From Prunus persica (taxonomy: Eukaryota > Streptophyta > Magnoliopsida > Rosales > Rosaceae), in contig NC_034013.1 of NCBI RefSeq assembly GCF_000346465.2, positions 13,522,486 to 13,586,485 of the forward strand: a stretch of DNA of 64,000 bases, in the 5' to 3' direction. The position numbers and the translations under genes are program-made. The notes under the pieces are model-generated. The model was not told the DNA's origin and ran no database searches. It saw only the letters and a program-made list of their open reading frames with translations. Shown here piece by piece: positions 50,593 through 60,887 of the stretch (positions within the stretch are counted from its first letter, which is position 1; each line of letters starts with the position of its first letter).

Positions 50593-51964
50593 GAATTTAG
50601 AGGGTCCACTTAACATGCACCCATCCATTGTTGTACAAAAGCTTTTTTGAGGCCCATAAGCACAAACTGCTTTTGATTATTCAGAGAGGAAAAGGAATCA
50701 GATGTGACCCCTTCACGGTTCATCCATGCATGAAATGTCGATTAATTGTCAGCAAATCCTTGGAATATATAACAAACGAAAGATGAAAAAAGATAATTTC
50801 TTAGCCTAGGATTTCTTGCCTAGTATTAGGATTTCTCTTGCCCTGAAAACTTATTAATCACCCTATTGATTTTTGCCTCGATTATGTGATTTTATGTATG
50901 GGTTTGATCCGAGATTTCTTTATCATTTTGTTGATTCTTTTTAACAAGATGACAAACACACTGACTTACTCAACAGATCTAATCTATATTTGCTTCAATT
51001 TTGTTATTGAATTTGACTCACATACGAGTTATGAAATGTTTCTAAGCATCATACAACAGCTCTAGCTGTTCTTGCATTCAAGCATGTCTAGTCTTGGTGG
51101 AGTCTACTATTTGTTTGGACTGAATTTAATTTTTGGAGAGTGTTTTTTTAGCGAGGAGGCCTTTTGCCCCGGCAAATCCAACCGGTGGAAATGTTCTTAT
51201 TGCATTTCCAACTCATTGTATGGTCTCACAATGGGTTGCAAACTTTAATTTCTTGCTAGCTATGTGTTTGGGCCTTTGGCCTCCAACAAAAGAATAATGA
51301 GATGGAACAAACAACTGACTTTTAGGTGTTTTGATGTGCTTCACTGAAATAACTTACCCGCATGTGAATCTCAATAGGTTTTCTATTTACATATACACAT
51401 ATACACTTCAAATCTCAATCTTTCTTTTAATTTGCCTACATATGTGTATCTCAAGGAACTTCATCTGTTGAAATTAAGGAGGGGGTGCACTTTCCTTCTC
51501 TAACACCAAAAATAAATTAAACAATTATAAAACTAATGGGACTTCATTTATAGATCTTCATTTTACTGATATAGTACATATACTTCGAATCGAACTGAGA
51601 GAGATAGAGTCAAGTATGGTTTTTGCTTATCACACCCAAATTAATTAGCAGATCCCCTTAATCTTAGTCTCTTCTCCAATACCCGATTGTTACGTGTTAG
51701 CTCGAAACGTTAACCCTATCAGTTATAAGTTCTTATAACTTACTTATGTACACTTGTGTTGTCACGGGAAAATATATGTTCTCAAAAGAACCCAAATCGT
51801 GGAACAGCTAGCACAATTCTAAAACGCTCCTACCTCTGCAGCTAGTTGCAGAGTTTAATGTAACCTTCACTCATTTCATTCACCTTTTCCTCGTTACACA
51901 CATAAATTAATACCAACCAAACCTTACGCTCCTCATACCTCTCCCCTCTTCCTCTCTCCCCAAC

Positions 51965-51974
51965 TATATATAAA
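51965..51974 (+). promoter_or_regulatory. TATA box of UDP-arabinopyranose mutase
   Basis: TATATATAAA lies 67-76 bp upstream of the start codon. It is followed by a CT-rich leader (CTCTCTCTC and TTTTTCTCTC around 52009-52028). Confidence 0.65.
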
Positions 51975-52040
51975 TTCCCCTCCATAAATAAAGTTCCAAT
52001 CTATCAATCTCTCTCTCTTTTTCTCTCAAGCTCTCTAAAG

Positions 52041-53652
52041 ATGGCTCAATTGCGTGATCTGAAAGACGAGCTTGACATTGTGATCCCAACAATCAGGAAC
52101 CTTGATTTCTTGGAGATGTGGAGGCCTTTCTTTCAGCCCTACCACCTCATCATTGTCCAAGATGGTGACCCCTCCAACACCATTGGGGTCCCTGAGGGCT
52201 TTGACTACGAGCTCTACAACCGCAACGATGTGAACAGGATCCTAGGTCCCAAGGCCAGCTGCATACCTTTCAAAGACTCTGCATGCCGCTGCTTCGGTTT
52301 CTTGGTCTCCAAGAAGAAGTACATCTTCACCATCGATGACGATTGCTTTGTAAGTCTTTCGTGCTTTATGTTTCAGTTCACACGTCAATAAATAATGTGT
52401 CAGTATACATGTAACTAACATACGTTACGTGATTCTAGCGAGTGCTCAATGTTCATGTATTGCATTAACGTTTTTTTTTTGTTGAGAAAAATTAAAGGTG
52501 GCGAAGGAGCCTAATGGGAAAGAGATAAATGCTTTGGAACAACACATCAGGAACCTGTTGACACCATCAACTCCATTGTTCTTCAACACACTATATGACC
52601 CGTTTGCGAACGGGTCGGACTTTGTTCGCGGGTACCCATTTAGCTTAAGAGAAGGTCTGCCCACTGCTATTTCTCACGGGCTTTGGCTCAATATCCCTGA
52701 CTATGATGCCCCAACTCAGCTAGTCAAGCCTCGTGAGCGCAACACCAGGTTACAAATTTACAAGAATAACCCATGATCTTCTATATATCTATGCCTTGAA
52801 AAACTTCCATGCTTTTTCTTATTTTTCATTTTGGGTGTGCTTAAAATAATTTCGGATTGAGATTTTTTAGCTCATGTAGGTATGTGGATGCTGTGATGAC
52901 AATCCCCAAAGGAACCCTTTTCCCAATGTGTGGGATGAACTTAGCTTTTGACAGGGAGCTGATAGGCCCAGCCATGTATTTTGGGCTCATGGGTGATGGC
53001 CAACCCATAGGCAGATACGATGATATGTGGGCTGGCTGGTGTGCCAAGGTAATTTTCCATATTATTTTATTCCATTTATTTTTACGATAATGCTAGGATA
53101 CCAAACTTTCGTATCAAATATTTGAGTTTCAAATGATGTGGCACTTTATAAGTCAATATTTTATGCATTTTTAATAAACAAGCTAGGTAATATGGTTCAA
53201 TGGACAAGGATGCTAGGTTATTAAATTGGACGGATTATAAATCTACATGAGATGAGATGAGACCTTGGATAATGACATTTTTTTTGTTTTTTCAGGTGAT
53301 ATGTGACCATTTGTTGCTAGGGGTGAAGACAGGGCTGCCATACATATGGCACAGCAAGGCAAGTAACCCATTTGTGAATTTGAAGAAAGAGTACAAGGGC
53401 ATATACTGGCAGGAAGATATCATTCCATTTTTCCAATCAATCGCGCTCCGAGAAGAGTGCACAAGTGTCCAAGATTGCTACATTGAGCTTGCCAACAAGG
53501 TCAAGGAAAGGCTTGGCCCTATTGATCCTTACTTTGAGAAGCTTGGGGATGCCATGGTTACTTGGATTGAAGCCTGGAATGAGCTCAACCCACCACCACC
53601 ACCAGCACAAACTGCAACTGTGGCTCATCCAAATGTTGCCATGAAAAACTAA
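52041..53652 (+). CDS. UAM/RGP: UDP-arabinopyranose mutase / reversibly glycosylated polypeptide, 4 exons
   Basis: Cytosolic, Golgi-associated enzyme interconverting UDP-arabinopyranose and UDP-arabinofuranose for cell-wall arabinan and arabinogalactan synthesis. Exons: 52041-52349, 52498-52748, 52880-53048, 53296-53652, giving 361 aa, the normal family length. Characteristic segments are [54 protein letters not shown] (the acidic DDD motif), [10 protein letters not shown] (with the Arg that is reversibly glycosylated in the family), [20 protein letters not shown] and [20 protein letters not shown]. The C-terminus is Pro-rich and variable. The N-terminus is a few residues shorter than in some paralogues. 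There are no breaks and all splice sites are canonical. Confidence 0.95.
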
Positions 53653-54171
53653 GGCCATGAGCCCTCCTCTAAATTTAAAGCCAATTTGGCCCTTGCATAT
53701 GTAATATGTTATAATTTTCTCTCTCTTTTGTTCTCTTAAGTATTTATGGATTTTTAGCTTTCTGTATTATGAAGTGAACTTAAATTCTATCTACAATACA
53801 AGGTCGCTATACATAAGATGACTCTAGGTTGAGGGTGAGTGAGGTGTTTGATGAACAGAAACAGAATATTCATTTTCCTTGGTCATTTTGACAAAGAATA
53901 AAAGATAATTATTGTATGTGACAGTAACGTCCTCAATTTCGTATACGTGCCGACACGAGTTTTCTTTACAGGTAGGATCTTCTCATTTGGAGCAGCCGCT
54001 GTCAAATTTTTCTTCGTAGCTAGTGAAATTGGACGTTTGGCCACTACGGCCGCCCACATTTTTCTACATGTTTCACATTTTCACAAGATTCATAAGCCGC
54101 CTTCATTGGTCCCTCGCAATAAATACGTGTGGTACACTTCTTAGTCATAATTCATATCCCTCATATTAGAG
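53653..54171. other. Spacer between UAM and WRKY, with WRKY promoter
   Basis: UAM 3' flank and then the WRKY promoter. A W-box core TTGAC is at 53888-53892 and a reverse core (GTCAA) at about 53990, so self- or cross-regulation by WRKY factors is possible. No gene is supported. Confidence 0.45.
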
Positions 54172-55457
54172 ATGGAGCACAACCAAATACTTTTCCTGGC
54201 TTTACCAAAATCATCAGAGTCAGCCTCTCCTAATCTTTCATCAAACCCATCAAATATTTCTCAAGTGTTTCCTCGTTTTCACTTTGACAGCGCAGGCCTA
54301 ATGAAGAAAGAAGCAAAAATTTATCAGCATTGTGGAACCTCTTATGGTTCAGTGGACAAGATGAAACCCGGCAAGAAAGAAGGTGGCAAAGAGACCAAGA
54401 AGCACAAATACGCATTTCAAACAAGGAGCCAGGTTGATATACTTGATGATGGGTACCGATGGCGAAAATACGGGCAAAAAACAGTTAAAAACAGTAAATT
54501 TCCTAGGTTAGTTCTGCTGGCTCTCATCAAATAGTTTTCTTGTGAATTTGTGGTATTGATCTTTGATCTAATTTGGGTATGTTTGAACATCTTATCACAA
54601 TAATCACATAGACTAAACCACCATTATATCTCTCTTTATATGCATGCCTTTGATAGAAAGCAAAAGGGTTCACTTATCAACTACTTAAATCCTAGAAAAA
54701 GAACAGCAACCACCCATTTGATAGAAGATCTTCATTGACTAGTAAACAATAGATATAGAAAAGCTCTTTGATCTGTCACCTGGAAGTTAGCATGATTCTC
54801 CTTTGATCTGTCTATATTGAACTTTGTCAAATTTCTGGCTTGTTTGTCGAATCTATCACCTATAGCTACCTTTTACAGTTCTGATTTTATTTTGCAATGA
54901 ATCTTCTGTGAAACACACAATAAACCAAGAGAGAAAAACCCAATAAAGACCGAGAAGTTTTGGATTCTTGTGATGAAGTTTTGATATATTGGTTCTCAGT
55001 TCAAGTGCTAAGAATGGGGATCAAAATTGGAAGTTTTCTATTTCTAAATCAAACACTGTTAGAAAACTACCAGCAATTTATTATTAGATTTGTAAAGTTT
55101 ATACCTAAGATAGTCCTATAAAAAATGCACTAAAACACTTGATTGCTCAAACCTGCTCTGTAACTTCATCTTTGTCTAGTTCCATGCTTCACATAATGCT
55201 TGAAATTTCCTTCTGTTTCTGCAATGCCTTAGTCATCTTGCCCGTTCTAGTAAATTGGTTTTTCGACTATTTGATGCAGAAGCTACTATAGGTGCACGCA
55301 TCAAGGGTGCATTGTCAAAAAGCAAGTCCAACGCCTTTCGAAAGATGAAGAGATTGTTGTGACGACATATGAAGGAATCCATTCACATCCCACTGATGAA
55401 ACTTCCGCAGAAAACTTTGACCAGATACTGAGACATTTACAAACATATAATGCCTAA
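54172..55457 (+). CDS. WRKY: WRKY transcription factor, group IIc (WRKY75/43/45/24/56-like), 2 exons
   Basis: Plant DNA-binding factor recognising W-boxes (TTGAC). Exons: 54172-54506 and 55280-55457, giving 170 aa. The N-terminal ~75 residues are Ser-rich and variable, and a basic [12 protein letters not shown] stretch is a likely nuclear signal. The WRKY domain starts [20 protein letters not shown], with WRKYGQK at residues 97-103. The zinc finger is C-X4-C-X23-H-X1-H with Cys117, Cys122, His146 and His148, which is the group IIc pattern. The intron falls at the PR/SYY position typical of group IIc genes. The tail ends [15 protein letters not shown], as in WRKY75-type proteins. The closest Arabidopsis orthologue cannot be fixed by eye. 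It is complete. Confidence 0.93.
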
Positions 55458-55966
55458 TAAAGCAGGCAATATTGCCACCATGTCACATAGGGTTGGAGGG
55501 TCTTCAAAAAGGCAAATGGTTTTTGATGCTATGCTGTGCAAATTTGCTTGATATGCAAAATACAAGTCATGCTATCAGGCAACGATCTGCTAATCAAAAT
55601 GGAAAGACAAATCTTATACGCTTGTCTTACATGCATCCTCTTTTGAACAGTTTCTAGAAAATGTTCTTTCCTCCTTGCTTTCATGTTTCTACATAAGCTT
55701 TTTATTACTATTATAAGATAAATCTGCTGAGTCACTGCTTTGGAAAACTACCATTTTCTTGATTGTGAATATGAGAAAATATCTCTACACATACATAGAT
55801 AGATAACACTCCAACCACCACTAAAGGGCTCTCTGTTCTTCAAAAAGATTATCAAATCTTCACTCATCAAATTGAGAAGGAAAAAAAAAAAAGATTGGTT
55901 CATCAAGCTCCATGGAGAAGAGGATGAAGCAAAAAAGCAATACCTAACCAAGATGAATGAGGCATA
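55458..55966. other. Convergent 3' flank between WRKY and the tail-anchored gene
   Basis: This should contain the WRKY 3' untranslated region and, on the minus strand, that of the next gene. No further gene is seen. Confidence 0.5.
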
Positions 55967-56767
55967 TCATGTTGGGACTAGAACCACCTCATCTACATTT
56001 AGATATTCAGCAAAACCTCTGATAAAGAAAATTGCAAATCCAAGTAAAGCAATGGCAAGCCAAGGCATGATCATAGCCATGCACCTTCTTCCATTACCAC
56101 CTTCATTTTTGTTAGCAACCCTTTTCTCTTCCACACTAACCAATTTCATTCTTGCCTCTATCTCCACCTCTCTCTCCACATCCTCATCAGACAAAGAAGA
56201 AGATGAAGATGAAGAAGTTTTAGAACAACCCTGAAAGCAAACTGCAATCTCTTTGCTCTTACCAGAGCCATCATCATCATCACCATCAGAATCATCAAAA
56301 GACACTGATCTCACCTCACTCTCTTGCGCCAAACCATTCCCACCGCACCATATCCCTTCTGTTCCTCCAAAACACATCTCTGTTTCACATTCCTCTGCCT
56401 CGAAAAGCCTCCTTCCCTTCAACTTACCACTCTCAATGGCTGCCCTTCTCTCTCTCCTAATCTCCTCCACCACCAAATCATTGGTCCTCACTCGCCATTC
56501 TCCTTGGGAAGGTGACAGTCCATGTTGAAGTGAAGACATGAGGTGCCTTGGAGAAGTGTCAATGAGCTGATCAAGATTTTTCACCATGGTGAAACTTGAT
56601 GAGTTGGTTGAATGCCTCCTCTTGGCTCTTGGGTTAGACTGTTTGTATGAATCCCAGTCTTGCTGCAAGTTCATGAACTGCTTCTGCAGTTTGGTCACAC
56701 TTTCTTTTTCTTCTTCTACTTGGTGAGTTTTCATGGTAGGGCGCTCTTTTCCCTTTTGGGTTTTCAT
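55967..56767 (-). CDS. Unrecognised tail-anchored membrane protein, single exon
   Basis: Intronless 266-aa protein that I do not recognise as a named family. Visible features: a charged N-terminus with a coiled-coil-like stretch (ESVTKLQKQFMNLQQDWDSY), a segment IRRERRAAIESGKLKGRRLF, a Ser/Asp-rich acidic region (SFDDSDGDDDDGSG and KTSSSSSSSLSDEDVEREVE), and one hydrophobic helix near the C-terminus (MIMPWLAIALLGFAIFF, about residues 233-250) followed by only about 16 residues. This layout predicts a tail-anchored protein with the bulk in the cytosol. Two possible starts (56767 and 56731) share nearly identical context because of a 36-bp duplication; the upstream one is used here. Codon use and length argue for a real gene, but function is unknown. 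Confidence 0.72.
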   Translation of the reverse strand: MKTQKGKERPTMKTHQVEEEKESVTKLQKQFMNLQQDWDSYKQSNPRAKRRHSTNSSSFTMVKNLDQLIDTSPRHLMSSLQHGLSPSQGEWRVRTNDLVVEEIRRERRAAIESGKLKGRRLFEAEECETEMCFGGTEGIWCGGNGLAQESEVRSVSFDDSDGDDDDGSGKSKEIAVCFQGCSKTSSSSSSSLSDEDVEREVEIEARMKLVSVEEKRVANKNEGGNGRRCMAMIMPWLAIALLGFAIFFIRGFAEYLNVDEVVLVPT

Positions 56768-57965
56768 GGTAGGGTCCCTGTGAAATTGTGATTTGCTTGT
56801 TTTTTGAATCTTTTTTATTGAATTTGAATGAAGGGTAATCTGTATCAGATTTGGTGGGTTAATTTTGATTTTCGAAGACAGTCAAAATGACTTCCACTTG
56901 GATAAGAAAGAACTACCCACGTTCTCATCATCATTTCTGTGGATTTTGATCCTTGGTGTAATTGGGATGAAGTAGGAGACTGTCCCATGATTCTTTGTGT
57001 TAGGAAGAATTAATCCGGGCCATTGAATCACTAATCAGATTTTATAGTAGCAAATTAGATAATTATGACCTTTGTTATGCTACCCTACTGGTTTCTTTTT
57101 CTGTTCTTAGGATCCGATTTCTTTCTATTTTCTGTTTCTTTTTCTCTTTTTTGCTTTTACTTACTTTACTGATTAATCTAAAAAAGAGAGAATCCTTTGT
57201 ACTGAAGAATTATAATGCTTTTTCCTTACCATTTTTAAAACATTTTCTTTATTTCCTCCAATTTGGGGAAATTCATCACAATCTCACACTAAGAACTGTT
57301 TTTTATTATTTATTTATTATTTTTTTTAAAAACGACAACTAAAATTCATCCATGATCGTCATCATTTTTTCTTCCTTCTAATAATCATGATCCTTAAAAA
57401 ATCATGTCCCAGATACTGAGAGAACTAATAATTACTATTATGTTCATTGAATTTAGGGCTGCAGTTCAGAGTCTATGCAGCTATAGTGGTATTGTACTTT
57501 TCATCCCCTTTCCTTCTTGGACTTTATCAGACAAAATTGATTGCTTCCCCACCACCACCCATGACCTGATGACCACAAACACCACTTTTCCCCCAAGAAA
57601 GATATATGGCTACGCTCCCATTGAGTTTCGTGCACCAACCAATATGATGTTACAATTTAAACAAATGAATAAAAAGTTCAGGTTTTAGCCATGGTTTTGA
57701 TTGAACTTGTTTAACACATGACCATCCACTGGATGTTACAATTTATAATTCATTTAACAATACTGCAAAAGCTCAAGAAGCACAAAAGGAGAGGTAGAAT
57801 TTTTTGAAGCTACACTACAAGCAAAGATTAGTATCCATGAAAAGGGGTCAACTCTCTTAAAAATCTATCACCAACAACCTGAAATCCCTATACGGCAGTT
57901 AGGACATCTCCTACTTTCCTAGCCCTTCGATCTATTTAAGTTTCCCTCTGCAAGACTGCTCAGCT
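56768..57965. other. Spacer between the tail-anchored gene and SAE1
   Basis: Promoter side of the tail-anchored gene and, at the right, the 3' flank of SAE1. It is T-rich, with no gene or transposon recognised. The plus-strand open frame at 57404-57688 has no domain. Confidence 0.5.
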
Positions 57966-60887
57966 TCAAGGCTTCCCTGATACGTCCTCTATTATGCCCT
58001 TTCCATCCATAGCGTCGAAGAAGAAGAAATTCTTGAGGGGGTCTCCTTTGCCTGATATTGCCTTAATGACCTCCTGAGAAGTTTAATACCAAAACATTAC
58101 GAAAATGTCAATATGTGGTAACTAGCACTTTTCACTATAATTTTATTTTGACATATAAGCATTTCTTTATCTATAATAAAGCAAATGGATAGGTAGCGCA
58201 CCTGTCCGAGAATCCCCCCAATGATGGGACAAACTGGAGGAAATTCTCTTGTATCAGTCACCAGTCTTTCGAGGAGGACATTTGGGATATGAGATTCGTT
58301 CAATGACTGCAATTTTGTTACAATAGCAAGCTTAAGAAGATGCAGAACACAAAAACAGTAACAAGTTTCAAGTACACAAACAATAACAAGTTTTAAGCAG
58401 GCATACCTGTGCCACACAGAGCTCCTTTTTCAACTTCACAACAGCAGGAAGATCTGCAATTGATAATTCTCCAGGTTTACGTTGCTCAACTTCTTCAAAC
58501 CTTTCTATTACTGCAAGAAAGTGGGGATAATCTTGATAAATTTATTTTAACAATAAATGGATGGTAACCAATTCATACGAGATTTATACGATTTAAGGTT
58601 ATAAATAGATGGTAACAATCAATTCATTCGAGGTGTAGTAGAATTGCAGCATGACTATTAGACTAGAAAGAAAGCATCAATATGCATTCTGGTGTTATGA
58701 AAATGATATGTACATCCTCATCCCTTTAGTAAAAGCATTAGTCTTCTCTTCGAGTTCCAATTTAATCCTCTTCTTCTTTACTAGTTTGGTAATTGTAACT
58801 CTTTTTTTTTTTTTTAAATGGCAATAGTTCATCACTTCTCATACAGCGAAGTATAGCTTTGACACTTTCCTGGGAAGTACTCTCGTATCTCCTTTAGTAA
58901 AGGCATTAGCTTTCTCATCTTCTTCTTTAATCTATTGCTAAATTTCTTTTTAACAACTTCTTTCAAAAACAAATTAAAATAACAATGACAATAGTTTACC
59001 ACACCTCGCATAGCAAAGTATAGTTTTGAGAATTTCCTGGGAAGTGCTTTCCAAGGTATTGAAATTGATTCCTGTAATGTAAGATGCATAACACACTCCA
59101 TCATTAGTAAGTTAAACGTAAATGTGATCCATTACAACACAATTTTATATATAAAAAAATTTATAACTATATGAGAAAAGGAAAAAAAAAACAAAAAATA
59201 AATTCCATATGAGACCTCAGTCCAAAAGAAAAGAAAGATGGTAGCCCTAAATGCTTGTTGTATGAAGAATGGTTTACCATATGAAAATATAATCTTGTGG
59301 TCTTAATTTGATCAAGAAGGTCTTATATTTAATTGTCACCCAGAAAAAAGCATAAACAAGCATCAGCAATTGGAAAAAGGTCCTGGGAGGGTTAGCATGA
59401 GAATGATCTGAAACCTAATACATCCTAAGGAAGAACAATGACAGACCAAGTCATACCTCAAAACTTGGATAATGTAGTTCGCATTCGATTGTTTCCTCCC
59501 GTTTTTGCTGTTAAGAAAAACAAGAAAATCATTCATGCTCCTGTCATTACAGCATTTTTGCTGAAGATGCTTAAAGGCTATACTTCTCAACGTACATGTA
59601 ATCTAAAATTTCATAACCAGTCTAGTGTATGTGCAAACCAATAGCACTTCACTGAAAACCTTCTTACAGTTCTAGCAATGACGGTCATTAGTGCATCAGC
59701 CATAAAATGAACAAAGAAACTGGTCAACTAAAAACAATGATATTGGAAAGAGTGTGCGAAATCAAATAAGATCTTCACCTTCGAGTATTTGTGGTGTTGC
59801 AGATCAACAAATATTTCACCACAAGAGTCTCTACAGTCAACTGTATAAAATGCCACACGCTTTGATAACTTTCGGCATTTTTCATTTATCAATTTCTGCA
59901 AAATAATGAGAAAGGAAATGGAACTCATCAAAAATGGATGTTTTAAAAGGTTAAAATTAAACATCAAAGAGGAAGGGTATGCATGGTACTTTAGTCGTGA
60001 AGGAGCAACAACTGACAACGACAACATCAAACTTACTGTAGAACTCTGCTCCGAAGCTTGACAAATCACCTGTGAGATCAAAATGAGGTATATTCTTAGT
60101 TTCTTTCTCTTCTCACTTAACTTGGACCAGAAATTACAAAGCATTGTTTAACTAGCCTGTCTTTAGTGCCATAAAATATTATAACCATCAACACCAGATT
60201 TGATATAGAAACTATGCAACTCAAAAATGATGTTAAGCTTAATAGTACAAATGGTGAACCAATAATATTGGAAATTAGTAGCACTAGAGGCCAGACCTTT
60301 TTCTACAGAAACGCGAACCATCGGATTGAAATCTTTCAGAGAATCACGACAAAGTTCAGTTAGAGTTTTCCCGGCACACACATTTTCATCAGAAGGTATC
60401 AGAAAGTTGGCAGAAAGCGCTTCTTCGGTCACAGCCCGATCATCAACCAGTGTCAAACTACCAACTCCGGCTAGTACAATATTCTTGCAAAACTACCCAA
60501 AGAAAAAGTGCAACAAGCATGAACATGAATGCACCTTAAGATTCTTACACATGCTATCACCACCAATAAAAAAGAAAGTAGATAAAGGTGTTGAATTTCG
60601 TTGAATTACCTCAGCAATAGTTCCAGTAATTCCACAGACTAGTATATGAGCTTTGCTCAGTCTAAAGAAAATAAAAAACAAATTTTTTAGCTCAAAACTA
60701 AAAACAAAACAAACAACAAAATTAATTCATGAAATATATGTTTTATAAAAATGCTCACTTTATATCCTGTGTGTTTAACTTTATAGTCACATATATGTAT
60801 GTACCTTCTCTGGGCACCAGCGCCCCAAACCCTAATTTGGCGATCGTAAAGAGCAGTCTCCTGCTCAGTCAACTCCTCGCCGTCCAT
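57966..60887 (-). CDS. SAE1: SUMO-activating enzyme subunit 1 (SAE1/AOS1), 10 exons
   Basis: Small subunit of the SUMO E1 heterodimer (with SAE2), which adenylates SUMO in the nucleus. Minus-strand exons: 60805-60887, 60610-60661, 60297-60492, 59990-60069, 59779-59895, 59457-59507, 59005-59071, 58407-58510, 58202-58306, 57966-58073, giving 320 aa; plant SAE1 is about 320 aa. The protein opens MDGEELTEQETALYDRQIRV, then AHILVCGITGTIAEFCKNIV, LVDDRAVTEEALSANFLIPS (adenylation fold), FDVVVVSCC, FYTVDCRDSCGEIFVDLQ, a PWKALPRKFSKLYFAMR segment (exon 7), SHIPNVLLERLV and PPVCPIIGGILGQEVIKAIS, ending DVSGKP. As usual for SAE1 there is no catalytic Cys; that is on SAE2. Exon 7 lies in a 168-bp tandem duplication whose second copy is dead. 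Confidence 0.93.
58724..59059. repeat. 168-bp tandem duplication spanning SAE1 exon 7
   Basis: Two diverged copies with an offset of 167-168 bp. CTTTAGTAAAAGCATTAG at 58724 pairs with CTTTAGTAAAGGCATTAG at 58892. The exon-like CTCATACAGCGAAGTATAGC at 58838 pairs with the true exon end CTCGCATAGCAAAGTATAG at 59005. TTTCCTGGGAAGT also occurs in both. Copy 2 contains the functional exon 7; copy 1 carries a degenerate exon. Confidence 0.8.
58838..58881 (-). pseudogene. Degenerate duplicate of SAE1 exon 7
   Basis: On the minus strand it reads TACTTCCCAGGAAAGTGTCA, then AAGCTATACTTCGCTGT, matching the exon 7 part LPRKFSKLYFAM. It has no GT donor after GAG (AAGTGA follows instead), and the coding frame meets a TGA. 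It should be spliced out as part of intron 7. Confidence 0.75.

Larger units (their letters stand above)
45662..52040. other. Long gene-free stretch between HIPP and UAM
   Basis: About 6.4 kb. The left part is the HIPP promoter with a GA microsatellite at 45907-45930; the right end is the UAM promoter. In between is AT-rich DNA with TA runs (49411-49425, 50572-50592). A minus-strand open frame at 49798-50082 (94 codons) shows no known domain and is not called as a gene. Confidence 0.5.
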
